Position numbers and translations under genes: made by a program
The notes under the pieces: generated by a model
Seen by the model: the letters and a program-made list of their open reading frames with translations, nothing else
What the model was told of the DNA's origin: nothing
Databases searched by the model: none
DNA from: Streptomyces sp. NBC_01551
GTDB lineage: Bacteria > Actinomycetota > Actinomycetes > Streptomycetales > Streptomycetaceae
Direction of reading: 5' to 3'
Length of the DNA stretch: 64,000 bases
Assembly (NCBI RefSeq): GCF_026339935.1
Contig: NZ_JAPEPX010000001.1
Location: 6,165,501-6,229,500 of the forward strand
In this document: positions 8,373 to 16,878 of the stretch, piece by piece
Position numbering within the stretch: position 1 is the stretch's first letter
How the letters are laid out: each line of letters starts with the position of its first letter

Positions 8373-9311
8373 ATGAAAAACGACGAACCGACAGTAGGGC
8401 GGCGCGTGCTCCTGCGGACCGCCGTCTTCCTCGGAGTCGCCGCCGCCTCGGGACTGCTCTCCGGGGGCGAGACCGGCGGGCCCGGCACGGCTGGGACGAC
8501 CGGCGTACCCGGCGCGCCCGGCGTACCCGCAGTCGCGGGCGGCGCCGGAGCCGCGGAGGCCGCCGGGCCGGGAGGGGGAGCGGCGGGAGCGGGCGGAGCG
8601 CCCGCGCTGAGCCTCCAGGGCCCACCCCGCACGGCGTACCGGCTGCAGCCCATGACCTCCGAGGCCCCCGTCCGCCCCGCCGCGGCGAAACCCGCCGTCC
8701 GCACCCGGCCCATCCTGGAACTGCCGGCCGGGACCTCCCCGGCCAGCGCCATGACCCTCACCTTCGACGACGGCCCCGACCCCCGCTACACGCCGGCCAT
8801 CCTCGACACCCTCGCCCGGTACGGGGTGCGCGCCATGTTCTTCGTCTGCGGGGAGATGGCCACCGAACACCGGGACCTGCTGCGCCGGATGGTCGCCGAG
8901 GGCCATGTCATCGGCAACCACACCTGGACGCACCCGCTCATCCCCAAGCTCAGCCGGCCCGCCCTCGCCTCCGAGATCGGCCGCACGAGCGACGTCGTAC
9001 ACCAGACCATCGGAGAGGCCCCGCTGTGGTTCCGGGCGCCGTACGGGGCGTGGAACCGGGCCGCGTTCGAGATCGGCGCCGAACTGGGCATGGAGCCGCT
9101 CGCCTGGACCGTGGACACCCTGGACTGGAAGGAGCCCGGCACCCCCACCATCGTCTCCCGGGTCCTCAAGGGCGCCGGGCCCGGCGTGATCGTGCTGAAC
9201 CACGACGCGGGCGGCAACCGCTCGCAGAGCGTCCAGGCGCTCAGCACGTACCTGCCCCAACTGATCGGGCGGGGCTACCGGATGACCCTGCCGACGCTGC
9301 CGCCCCGCTGA
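8373..9311 (+). CDS. Secreted polysaccharide deacetylase (NodB homology domain)
   Basis: 312-aa exported enzyme. A twin-arginine-like leader (GRRVLLRTAVFLG) and a Gly/Ala/Pro-rich linker precede the NodB domain. Motif 1 is TFDDGPDPRYTP with the catalytic and metal-binding Asp pair, motif 2 is GNHTWTHP with the two metal His residues, motif 3 is RAPYGAWN, and a late motif is VIVLNHDAGG. Carbohydrate esterase family 4 members remove acetyl groups from chitin, peptidoglycan or other cell-wall polysaccharides outside the cell. A class F sortase gene follows, convergent. The TAA-rich sequence immediately before ATG is unusual for this genome. Confidence 0.88.
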   Translation: MKNDEPTVGRRVLLRTAVFLGVAAASGLLSGGETGGPGTAGTTGVPGAPGVPAVAGGAGAAEAAGPGGGAAGAGGAPALSLQGPPRTAYRLQPMTSEAPVRPAAAKPAVRTRPILELPAGTSPASAMTLTFDDGPDPRYTPAILDTLARYGVRAMFFVCGEMATEHRDLLRRMVAEGHVIGNHTWTHPLIPKLSRPALASEIGRTSDVVHQTIGEAPLWFRAPYGAWNRAAFEIGAELGMEPLAWTVDTLDWKEPGTPTIVSRVLKGAGPGVIVLNHDAGGNRSQSVQALSTYLPQLIGRGYRMTLPTLPPR

Positions 9312-9377
9312 GGAGACGTTCCCCGGCGGGGCGGCCCGTGCCGTTTCACCCGAGGCCCCCGCGGGCCTCGGCGGGTC

Positions 9378-10043
9378 TCAGCGGGCCTGCACCATGCGGG
9401 CGAAGACCACCACGTTGCCGTCGTAGCCCTTCGCCTTCGAATAGCCGCCGCCACACGTGATCACCCGGAGTTCGGGGTGCCCGGTGTCCCCGTACACCCG
9501 GGCTCCGGGGAAGGACTCCTTCGAGAAGACCTCCACCCCGTACACCTCGAACACCGCCGTGCGCCCGTCGTACCGCTCCACCTCGATGTGGTTGCCCTTG
9601 CGCAGCGAGCCCAGCCCGTAGAAGACCGCCGGGCCCTGCGCGTTGTCCACGTGGCCCACGATCACCGCCGAGCCGCGCTGCCCCGGCGAGATGCCGTTGA
9701 GGTACCAGCCCGCCAGATTCGGGTCCTGCGGCGGCGGGGCGTCGATCCAGCCCTGCGCGTCCAGCCCGACGGTCATCACCGGCGCGTCCACCCGGATCGC
9801 CGGGATCCGCACGCGCTGCACCGACGAGTGCTCCAGCACCTCCATGTCCTGCGGCGGCTCGGGCGGATTCACCGGCAGCTGATCGGAGCTCACCGCGACC
9901 GCCGCCGCCGCGGCCGGCTGCGGCGGTCCGTCCTCCGCCGTCGCCCCGTTGCGCATCATGGCGAGGCCGCTGAGCATGACCAGCGCGAGCACACCCCAGG
10001 GGGAGCGTCTTCTCGGTTTCTGCTCGCCCTCGTCCTCGGTCAT
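9378..10043 (-). CDS. Class F sortase
   Basis: 221-aa membrane-anchored transpeptidase. An N-terminal signal anchor (WGVLALVMLSGLAMM) is followed by an Ala/Pro linker and a sortase beta-barrel. The catalytic His is in VIVGHVDN, the catalytic Cys in LRVITCGGGY, and a downstream Arg is in VVVFARMVQ. Class F sortases are actinobacterial enzymes that cleave C-terminal sorting signals and attach proteins to the wall, but their signals are poorly defined. Two small secreted proteins with matching C-terminal membrane tails are encoded next door (10396-10959 and 11039-11641) and are the obvious candidate substrates. A GGGAAGGGAGAG ribosome-binding site supports the ATG at 10043. Confidence 0.9.
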   Translation of the reverse strand: MTEDEGEQKPRRRSPWGVLALVMLSGLAMMRNGATAEDGPPQPAAAAAVAVSSDQLPVNPPEPPQDMEVLEHSSVQRVRIPAIRVDAPVMTVGLDAQGWIDAPPPQDPNLAGWYLNGISPGQRGSAVIVGHVDNAQGPAVFYGLGSLRKGNHIEVERYDGRTAVFEVYGVEVFSKESFPGARVYGDTGHPELRVITCGGGYSKAKGYDGNVVVFARMVQAR

Positions 10044-10210
10044 GGCTCTCCCTTCCCGACGCGGGGGTCCCGACCCGCGTTCCAGTCCCACCCCAGTACG
10101 CCCTTCCTCCCGCACGTTAAGGGCGTGCGGTCGGTCCGGCGATCGGGGAGGGGCGAACGGGTGGTGCGCCCGGTTGGGGTGCGCCCATCCAGGTATTCGT
10201 CACATAAATG

Positions 10211-10242
10211 CCTGACGGGTCGTGACCTGCGGATCCGTCAGG
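10211..10242. promoter_or_regulatory. 8-bp inverted repeat between sortase and secreted protein gene
   Basis: CCTGACGG (10211-10218) and CCGTCAGG (10235-10242) are perfect complements, 16 nt apart. They lie in the divergent 350-bp region between the sortase and the 10396 gene, so the element may be an operator for either. Confidence 0.4.
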
Positions 10243-10395
10243 ACACGCGGACGCGCTTCGGCGTGTCGCTCAACCGGGCGGCCCAAAGCCGGACATGCGC
10301 CGGTTGCGAGGCCCCCTGAGGGTTCGACGTGGGAGGCGTTCTCGTCGATCTTCCCGGGCGACCGCTCCGGGGCGCTTCCCGTTGGAGGTTCCACC

Positions 10396-10959
10396 ATGCG
10401 TGTTCTTCGCGCCCTCGCCGTGGCCGCGGCGGCCTGCGCCGCCGTCGGCCTCAGTACTCCCCTCGCCACCGCCGACGCGGCGGGCGGGCCCCCGCCGGGC
10501 GTGGGCGCCCAGGGCGGCCCCCCACCGGCCCCCGGCCGCGGCGGGAACGGCTCCGGCAACGGGCCCAGCAACGTCACGGTCAACCCGTACTCCGTGCACC
10601 AGGGCGCCACCATGCAGGTCAGCGCCGCGGGCTGCGGCCACGGCGGCACCGTCTGGTCGCACGGCAACTTTCCGCAGACGAACCTGTCCGCCGGCTCCAT
10701 CGGGTTCGCGACGGTGCGGATCTTCAACCACGCCTCGCCCGGCAATCACACGCTGTCCGTCAAGTGCCACGACAACAGCCTGGTCGCCACCCACCGCTTC
10801 ACGATCCTGCGGGGCAACGGCGCCCAGGGCGGCATCGGCGGATCCATCGGCCCGTCCGCCGCCGAGACCGCCATCGGCGCGGGCCTCGTCGGTACGGCGG
10901 CCCTGGGCGCGGGCATCCACGTGATGCGCCGTCGTCGCCCGTCCGGTGCCACCGGCTGA
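10396..10959 (+). CDS. Secreted protein with C-terminal membrane tail, candidate sortase F substrate
   Basis: 187 aa. A signal peptide (about residues 1-29) and a Gly/Pro-rich linker are followed by a small beta-rich domain that begins NVTVNPYSVHQGATMQV and contains two Cys residues (GCGHGG and SVKCHDN), probably disulfide-bonded. The C-terminus has GGIGGSIG, a hydrophobic helix (about residues 155-176) and RRRR. This is the layout of a wall or membrane-anchored protein lacking a normal LPXTG. The same GG-x-GGS plus helix plus Arg-cluster ending is found in the neighbouring 11039-11641 gene. GGAGG 7 nt before the ATG is a good ribosome-binding site. Specific function unknown. Confidence 0.78.
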   Translation: MRVLRALAVAAAACAAVGLSTPLATADAAGGPPPGVGAQGGPPPAPGRGGNGSGNGPSNVTVNPYSVHQGATMQVSAAGCGHGGTVWSHGNFPQTNLSAGSIGFATVRIFNHASPGNHTLSVKCHDNSLVATHRFTILRGNGAQGGIGGSIGPSAAETAIGAGLVGTAALGAGIHVMRRRRPSGATG

Positions 10960-11038
10960 CCGGCCGACCTCCCCGGGCCCCGGAAACCGCCGGTCGCCCC
11001 GAGTCCTGGCCGGGGCTCGGGGCGACCGGCGATTGCGC

Positions 11039-11641
11039 TCAATGGCCGCGGCCGGTGCCGCGCCGCCGCACCACGAACGCCGTGGTGGCGGCCGCGGCGA
11101 GGAAGAACGCGGCGCCCGCGCCGAGTTCCAGGGGGTCCATGCCGGCCACGCTGCCGCCGAGCCCGCCGCGCACACCCAGTGAGGCACTCCCGGAGGCCGC
11201 CGGGGCGGCGCTGCGCGTGGGCCCGGTCGTGGAGTTGCGGGAGACGCCGACCGTGGAGCTGGTGGTGGGCGCGGCGGTGCCGCCGGCGATGGTGAGGTCG
11301 GCCGAGCCGGTCTCGCCGTTGCAGGTGAAGGAGACGGAGTACACGGCTCCGCGCCGGGCGTCCCGGTCGACGGTCACCCGTGCGGTCTGTCCGCGCGCGA
11401 TGCTCACGGTGTCGAAGATCCCGGAGGAGGCCGTGGAGTAGGCGGCGTTGCAGCCGCTGACGGCAAGGACCGTCTGGCCGCCCGGGGCCACCGTGGAGGG
11501 GGTGATCGTGAAGCCGAACGAGGTGATCGGCTGCGCCTCGGCCGCGGTCGCGGCGGGCACGCCGAGAGCGCCGAGCGCCAGGGCGGCGCCCGTGGCGCCG
11601 GCGCTCAGCAGGGCTGTGGCGGAGCTGCGTATCGCACCCAT
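11039..11641 (-). CDS. Secreted Ig-like protein with C-terminal membrane tail, candidate sortase F substrate
   Basis: 200 aa. A signal peptide (about residues 1-33) is followed by a beta-sandwich-like domain FGFTITPSTVAPGGQTVLAV with Cys in SGCNAAY and SFTCNGE, presumably one disulfide. A Ser/Thr-rich stalk then leads to GGLGGSVAG, a hydrophobic helix (about 170-190) and RRRGTGRGH. The domain order and tail match the 10396 protein, which faces it across 80 bp of convergent DNA. The pair probably arose by duplication and divergence (inference). Confidence 0.76.
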   Translation of the reverse strand: MGAIRSSATALLSAGATGAALALGALGVPAATAAEAQPITSFGFTITPSTVAPGGQTVLAVSGCNAAYSTASSGIFDTVSIARGQTARVTVDRDARRGAVYSVSFTCNGETGSADLTIAGGTAAPTTSSTVGVSRNSTTGPTRSAAPAASGSASLGVRGGLGGSVAGMDPLELGAGAAFFLAAAATTAFVVRRRGTGRGH

Positions 11642-11833
11642 GGTTGATTCTCCGGATCCCCGAGGAGCAGCCGCGGAACGGTTTCCGCACGTGGGAGGTC
11701 GTGCGCCTCGATGTCCGCCACGCTAGGTGCGGGTCCGGTGACCCGCGATCAGGAACGGGCGAATGGGGCATGCCCGTAGGCCGAACCGGGGACGGGAGGC
11801 CCGCCCCCGGTTTGGCGCACCGCCGGCCGAGGC

Positions 11834-12610
11834 TCAGTCGCCGAGGCCCAGATGCGGGAACTGGGCGAGGAAGGGCTCGGCGGTGGCCGAGATGCCCCGG
11901 CCGAACGGCGCGTCGAAGTCCCAGATCAGGAACAGCAAGAACGCGATCAGCGCACTGAACAGGCCCGCCAGCAGCAGCTCCCGGAAGGACCGCCTGATCT
12001 GCAGGGTGAAGATCAGGCCCACCGTCACCAGCGCCCCCGCGATCAGCCCGAACCAGACCACCCCCGGCATCGTCGCCCCCGCGCCCAGACCGCGGGCGCT
12101 GCGGGCGTCGTCCACCGCCGCGACCTGGTCGACCAGGGGCTGGTAGGCCTGCCCCTCGTGATCGGTCTGCGGGTCGTAGTCCGTGACATCGCGGCGGATA
12201 CGTTCCAGCAGCTCCCCGCCCCGGTCCGTGAGGTTGCCGCTCTCCGCCATCTCCGTCCACTCCGTGCGCACCACGTGCGTCACGTACGCGTCGACGTCGG
12301 CCCGGATCTTCTTGCGGACCTCGGCCGGATAGACCTCGGAGCGGACGGAGATCTCGTGCAGGGCCTGTGCCTCCTGGCGCACGTACTCCTGGGCGGCGCC
12401 GCGGCCCTCCCAGACGCCCGCGATCGCCAGGCCCAGCACGATCGCGTAGATCACCCCGATCATCATCGTCATGTACTCGATGACGTCCGGGGTTTCGTTC
12501 GGATCGTCGTCCTCGCCGATCCGCCGGTGGTTGAAGAAGGCGATGGACAGTACGACGGCGCAGGCCGCGGCCATCGCGAGGGACAGGACGAGCCACTCCG
12601 ACAAGGTCAC
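11834..12610 (-). CDS. DUF4239 (bestrophin-like) membrane protein
   Basis: 258 aa with two N-terminal hydrophobic helices (about 5-26 and 45-66) and two C-terminal ones (about 185-205 and 212-232). A charged central loop contains WEGRGAAQEYVRQEAQAL. That pattern is the DUF4239/bestrophin-like family of four-helix membrane proteins, whose function is unknown. The GTG at 12610 is taken as start; a TTG two codons later (12604) is better spaced from GGAG and may be the real one. It lies 46 nt downstream of the Pro-rich exported protein gene on the same strand. Confidence 0.78.
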   Translation of the reverse strand: MTLSEWLVLSLAMAAACAVVLSIAFFNHRRIGEDDDPNETPDVIEYMTMMIGVIYAIVLGLAIAGVWEGRGAAQEYVRQEAQALHEISVRSEVYPAEVRKKIRADVDAYVTHVVRTEWTEMAESGNLTDRGGELLERIRRDVTDYDPQTDHEGQAYQPLVDQVAAVDDARSARGLGAGATMPGVVWFGLIAGALVTVGLIFTLQIRRSFRELLLAGLFSALIAFLLFLIWDFDAPFGRGISATAEPFLAQFPHLGLGD

Positions 12611-12656
12611 TCCAAAACGGATCCGACGGTCGCTGACCGGTGGGCAGGCGGCGGGG

Positions 12657-13364
12657 CTAGCGCGGGCGCAGCGCGACGATCGCGAGCACCGCGGGAGCCG
12701 AGGTCAGCAAGGTGAAGGTCACGGGTGAGATGTGGTGCTCGACCGGCTTGCGGGCCGGCGCGCGGTACGACGGGCGGGCCACCGGCTTGGGCGGTGGCGG
12801 CGGGGTCGCCGCGGGGGGCGGGGGCGGCTGCGGTGCGGGTGGTGGCGGCGCCGGGGCCTTGTGGACGCGCGGCGGGGCCGGGGCCGGCTTCGGCCGGGCC
12901 GGTGCAGGCGGCTTCGGCGTGGGCTTCGGCGCCGGCTTGGGCGGGGGCGCCGGAGGTGGCGTCGGCTTGGGCGGCGGAGTCGGTTTCGGCGTGGGCTTCG
13001 GCGGCGTCGGTTTCGGGGTGGGGGTGGGCTTCGGCGCTGTGGGCGTCGGCGTCGGCGTCGGCTTCGGCGGACAGGGCGGGGGAGGCGGCGGCGGGCAGTG
13101 GTGACCGCCGTGATGGCCTCCGCCGTGACCGCCGCCGTGGCCGTTTCCATGACCGTTTCCGTGGCCGCCACCGTGATGTCCGCCACCCCGGCCGGCTCCG
13201 CCCCCGCCGCTGCCGGCGGCCGCGAACACCCTGACGGCGGCCGTTCCGTCACCGGAGTCGATCGTCGCGTAGGCGCAGCTGTCAGCCACCGCCGGCGAGG
13301 CGGCGAGCGCCGCCCACAGCAGGACCGGGACCGCCAGCAGGCGCCGGGTACAGGCTCTGTTCAC
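12657..13364 (-). CDS. Exported Pro/His/Gly-rich low-complexity protein
   Basis: 235 aa. A signal peptide ending near SPAVADS is followed by a short folded segment (SCAYATIDSGDGTAAVRVF) and a Gly/His-rich tract of about 40 residues. A long Pro/Lys/Thr/Ala tract of about 110 residues built from PKPTP and PAPPPKP repeats comes next, then a hydrophobic C-terminal helix (FTLLTSAPAVLAIVALRPR). Proline stretches typically span the cell wall, and the His-rich tract could bind metal (inference). Start: GTG at 13364 directly opens a typical Sec signal; an upstream ATG would add a charged extension. The repeated codons give strong C/G strand skew here. Confidence 0.7.
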   Translation of the reverse strand: MNRACTRRLLAVPVLLWAALAASPAVADSCAYATIDSGDGTAAVRVFAAAGSGGGGAGRGGGHHGGGHGNGHGNGHGGGHGGGHHGGHHCPPPPPPPCPPKPTPTPTPTAPKPTPTPKPTPPKPTPKPTPPPKPTPPPAPPPKPAPKPTPKPPAPARPKPAPAPPRVHKAPAPPPPAPQPPPPPAATPPPPPKPVARPSYRAPARKPVEHHISPVTFTLLTSAPAVLAIVALRPR

Positions 13365-13690
13365 CCGGGGAGCATGGGTCCGCGCGCGCCCGCGCACCCT
13401 CGGCTCGGCTCCGGTTCGCCTGAACGGGCGGAGTTGGGACCCTATGGGTTTGAGCCAGTCTTCGACGGGGTTTGGTCACGGGTCGGTCAATCCACAAACG
13501 GGATGTGTCGGATTCGCTCATACGGCGTGCGGGGTGCCGAACGTGCCTTTGATGTGTGACCAAGAACGGATCGCCAATTTCCGCTTTGGCTCGCTCCGTT
13601 GGTCAATGATCAGTACATTCGGCTCGGACAGGAGTCCGACCGGAGTCCGACCCGCCCGGACCACGGAAACACTACGGCTTGGAGACCCCG
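13365..13690. other. 326-bp intergenic region between divergent genes
   Basis: Noncoding region between the Pro-rich protein gene and the DUF574 gene, less GC-rich than its surroundings. It contains two abutting copies of GGAGTCCGACC (13631-13641 and 13642-13652) about 40 nt before the methyltransferase start. No clear promoter hexamers or RNA gene were recognised. Confidence 0.5.
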
Positions 13691-14521
13691 ATGGAGCGCC
13701 CCGCCTGGGCCCCGCCAGGCATCGACATATCGGTGCCGAGCGTGTCCCGTATCTACGATTACTACCTGGGCGGCTCCCACAATTTCGAGGTCGACCGCCA
13801 GGCCGCCCGGCGCGCCATGGAATTCATGCCGGGCCTCCCCAAGATCATGCAGGCGAACCGGGCATTCATGCGCCGCGCCGTCCGCTACGCCGTGGACCAA
13901 GGCGTCACCCAGTTCCTCGACATCGGCTCCGGCATCCCCACCTTCGGCAACGTCCACGAGATCGCGCGGGCCGCCAGCCCCGAGGCCCGCGTGGTCTACG
14001 TCGACCACGACCCGGTCGCCGTCGCGCACAGCCGCGCCGTCCTGGCCGGAGACGAGCACGCCGACATCGTCGCCGCCGACCTGCGCAAGCCGCAGGACAT
14101 CTTGGCCGCCCCCGAGGTCGCCGGACTCCTGGACCTCGGCCGCCCGGTCGCCCTGCTGCTCGTCGCCGTCCTGCACTTCCTGGAGGACTCGGACGACCCC
14201 TACGCCGCCGTCGCCGAGCTCCGCGACGCGCTCGCCCCGGGCAGCCTGCTGGTCCTCACCCACGCCTCCTACCAGGGGATCCCGCTGGCCCAGGAGGTCG
14301 CGGCCGGCACCGTCGGCGTCTACCGGGACATCCGCAACCCGCTCGTCATGCGCAGCGGCGAGGAGATCACCCGGTTCTTCGACGGGTTCGAGCTGGTCGC
14401 CCCCGGGGTCGTGGCCATGCCGAACTGGCGGCCCGACGGCGCCGAGGACCCGGCGGACAGTGAGGCGGCGGAAGACCCGTACGCCTTCTCCGGCTTCGGT
14501 GGTGTGGGGCGCAAGGCGTGA
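13691..14521 (+). CDS. SAM-dependent methyltransferase, DUF574/SAV2177 family
   Basis: 276 aa. The family signature is at the N-terminus (SVSRIYDYYLGGSHNFEVDR), followed by QFLDIGSGIPTFGNVHEIA (SAM-binding motif I), VVYVDHDPVAVAHSR and LLLVAVLHFLED. This actinomycete-specific family is highly expanded in Streptomyces and of unknown substrate. The ATG at 13691 is preferred to a TTG four codons upstream. The last codons overlap the start of the downstream c-di-GMP gene (GTGA), so both are made from one message, suggesting a link between this methyltransferase and c-di-GMP signalling (inference). Confidence 0.87.
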   Translation: MERPAWAPPGIDISVPSVSRIYDYYLGGSHNFEVDRQAARRAMEFMPGLPKIMQANRAFMRRAVRYAVDQGVTQFLDIGSGIPTFGNVHEIARAASPEARVVYVDHDPVAVAHSRAVLAGDEHADIVAADLRKPQDILAAPEVAGLLDLGRPVALLLVAVLHFLEDSDDPYAAVAELRDALAPGSLLVLTHASYQGIPLAQEVAAGTVGVYRDIRNPLVMRSGEEITRFFDGFELVAPGVVAMPNWRPDGAEDPADSEAAEDPYAFSGFGGVGRKA

Positions 14522-16704
14522 GACTCTCGGCCGCGGTGCCTCCCGGCACGCCGACCCCCGACCAGGATTGCGCGCTGGAGGACCGGATCGGAAGGTTCGC
14601 CACCATCTGGGGACGGGCCATCTTCCCCGTCACGGCGACCTCCCTGACCCGGCCCGAGTTCGAACTCCACCTGGTTCCGCTCACCCGGACGCTCGTCGAC
14701 GCCCTGCACGCCCGGCCCTTCGACGCCTCCGTCGCCCAGCGCGTCGGCGCCGGACTCGTCGCCGTGCACTGCACCGACCCGGAGGCGCTGGCCGGCACCC
14801 TCGGCGTGGTCGAGTCGTACCTGGTGCTGTACTGCGGGCCGAACGGCTCCGACGCCGAGGGCACCGAGGAGTACCGCTCCCGGTGCGCCCGGCTCCAGCA
14901 CGGCATCGCGGCGGGCTTCGCCCGGGCCCTGCGCGAGCGCACCCTGCGGGAGCAGGAGGCGATCGCCCGCTCCGCCCTGACCGCGCGCACCGACGCCCAG
15001 CAGGCGCTGCACGCCAGCGAGGCGCGCTTCCGCGCCGTCTTCGAGGGCGCGGCCATCGGCATCGGCATCGCCGACCTGGACGGCAACGTCCTGGAGGTCA
15101 ACGACACCCTGCTCCAGATGTTCGGCGGCCTCGACGGCCACGTCCGCAGCCGCAACGTCAGCGAGTGGGGCCACCCCGACGACACCCCGCACGTCTGGCA
15201 GATGTACGCGGAACTCGTACGCGGGGAGCGCGAGCACTACCGCGTGGAGAAGCCGTACTACCGGCACGACGGCACCGTGCTCTGGACCAACCTGACGGTC
15301 TCGCTCCTGCGCGACGCCGAGGGCCGGCCGCAGTACCAGCTGGCCCTGATGGAGGACACCACCGAGCGCCGACTGCTGAACCTCCGGCTCCGCTACGAGG
15401 CCACGCACGACGCGCTGACAGGCCTTCCCAACCGGACGCTGTTCTTCGAACGCCTGGAGAAGGCCCTGGGCGGAGCGGGCGGCAGCCACTTCGGCTTGTG
15501 CTACCTGGACCTCGACGGGTTCAAGGCCGTCAACGACAGCCTCGGCCACTCGGCGGGCGACCGGCTGCTGGTGGAGGTCGCGGACCGGCTGCAGAGCTGC
15601 GCGACCGGCCCCGGCGAGGTGGTCGCCCGGCTCGGCGGCGACGAGTTCGTGGCGCTGACCACCGGAACCGACACGGACGAGAAGGCCACCGAGCTGGCGG
15701 TCCGCATCCTGTCGGCGCTGTCCACCCCCATCCGACTGGACGGCCGGGAGCTGACGGTCCGGGGCAGCATCGGCATCGTCGAGGGCCCGGCCGGGGTGCG
15801 CACCCCGGCGGAGGTGCTGCGCAGCGCCGACATCACGATGTACCGGGCCAAGGCGGCCGGCGGCAACCGCTTCGAGTTCGCCGACGCGGAGGCCGACGCC
15901 CGGGCCATCACCCGGCACGGCCTGACCAACGCCCTGCCCGCGGCGCTGGAACGCGGCGAGTTCTTCATCGAGTACCAGCCGCTGGTGCACATGCACGACG
16001 GCAGCGTGCACGGCGCGGAGGCCCTCGTCCGCTGGTCCCACCCGCAGTACGGGGTGCTCGGCCCGGACCGCTTCATCCCGCTCGCCGAACGGACCGGACT
16101 GATCGTGCCGCTCGGCCGCTGGGTCCTGGAGGAGGCGGTCCGCCAGGCCCGCAACTGGCAGCGCCAGCACGGCGGCTCCGCCCTGCGGATCAACGTCAAC
16201 CTCTCGCCGACCCAACTGCACCACCCCGGCCTGGTCGCCGACACCCTGGCGGTGCTCGAGAACTCGGGCCTGGCCCCCGGCGCGCTGTGCCTGGAGGTCA
16301 CCGAGTCGGCCCTGATAGGCGCGGACGACGAACTCCTGGAACCGCTGCGCCGGCTCGCCGCGCTCGGCGTGGACATCGCGCTCGACGACTTCGGCACCGG
16401 CTACTCGAACCTGGCCAACCTGCGACGCCTCCCGGTGAGCGTCCTGAAACTGGACCGCTCCTTCACCCGGGGGATGCAGCAGCAGCCGGCCGACCCCGTC
16501 GACGTCAAGATCGTGGAGGGCATCGTCGCCCTGGCCCACAGTCTCGAACTCGCCGTCACGGTCGAGGGCGTGGAGACCGGCGCCCAGGCGGCCCAGCTCC
16601 GCGCCCTGGGCTGTGACACCGCCCAGGGCTGGTACTACGCCCGCCCGGGGGCACCGGACCGCATCCACACCCTCTCCCTCTCGGACGCCGTCCCCACCCC
16701 CTGA
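14518..16704 (+). CDS. rmdA: PAS-GGDEF-EAL cyclic di-GMP enzyme, RmdA-like
   Basis: 728 aa. An N-terminal region of about 150 residues of unknown fold precedes a PAS domain (ARFRAVFEGAAIGIGIADLDG, about 170-190, with its PAC part to about 285). A GGDEF domain follows with an intact RLGGDEFVAL at about 369. The inhibitory RxxD site just upstream is not evident. The EAL domain begins near 460: EALVRW, INVNLSPTQL, LEVTESAL, LDDFGTGYSNL, LKLDRSF and VEGVET are all present, so phosphodiesterase activity is expected. It would set c-di-GMP levels and thereby timing of development. The rmdA assignment rests on domain order and on recalled proximity to sdh and ols genes in S. coelicolor. No membrane segment is seen. 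Confidence 0.82.
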   Translation: MRLSAAVPPGTPTPDQDCALEDRIGRFATIWGRAIFPVTATSLTRPEFELHLVPLTRTLVDALHARPFDASVAQRVGAGLVAVHCTDPEALAGTLGVVESYLVLYCGPNGSDAEGTEEYRSRCARLQHGIAAGFARALRERTLREQEAIARSALTARTDAQQALHASEARFRAVFEGAAIGIGIADLDGNVLEVNDTLLQMFGGLDGHVRSRNVSEWGHPDDTPHVWQMYAELVRGEREHYRVEKPYYRHDGTVLWTNLTVSLLRDAEGRPQYQLALMEDTTERRLLNLRLRYEATHDALTGLPNRTLFFERLEKALGGAGGSHFGLCYLDLDGFKAVNDSLGHSAGDRLLVEVADRLQSCATGPGEVVARLGGDEFVALTTGTDTDEKATELAVRILSALSTPIRLDGRELTVRGSIGIVEGPAGVRTPAEVLRSADITMYRAKAAGGNRFEFADAEADARAITRHGLTNALPAALERGEFFIEYQPLVHMHDGSVHGAEALVRWSHPQYGVLGPDRFIPLAERTGLIVPLGRWVLEEAVRQARNWQRQHGGSALRINVNLSPTQLHHPGLVADTLAVLENSGLAPGALCLEVTESALIGADDELLEPLRRLAALGVDIALDDFGTGYSNLANLRRLPVSVLKLDRSFTRGMQQQPADPVDVKIVEGIVALAHSLELAVTVEGVETGAQAAQLRALGCDTAQGWYYARPGAPDRIHTLSLSDAVPTP

Positions 16705-16851
16705 ACGCGGGGCCGGCCACCTCCCGGGGCCAGCCACCTCCCGGGCTGGCCCGGGTCAGGTCGGCCCGCGTCACATCGGCCTGGGTCGCCTCAACCCGGG
16801 GAGGGGCGGGCCCGCGTCGCCGCAGTCCGGGGAGAGGCGGCCCGCGTCGGG

Positions 16852-16867
16852 CCTGCCCCGGGGCAGG
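16852..16867. terminator. 16-bp GC palindrome between convergent genes
   Basis: CCTGCCCCGGGGCAGG is a perfect palindrome in the intergenic stretch between the convergent rmdA-like and monooxygenase genes, which otherwise holds short degenerate GC repeats. Possible terminator; no T-tract. Confidence 0.35.
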
Positions 16868-16878
16868 GCCCGCCCGCG

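Noticed and set aside
4478..8761. Very long minus-strand reading frame antisense to lysX
   Set aside because: Its composition is a GC-bias shadow of lysX; only the last 153 codons (universal stress protein) have real domain content.
12711..13234. Plus-strand Gly-rich reading frames at 12.7-13.2 kb
   Set aside because: They are antisense to the Pro-rich exported protein, which has a proper signal peptide and C-terminal helix.
14320..16737. Long minus-strand reading frame antisense to the rmdA-like gene
   Set aside because: The sense strand encodes intact PAS, GGDEF and EAL motifs; the antisense reading has no domain.
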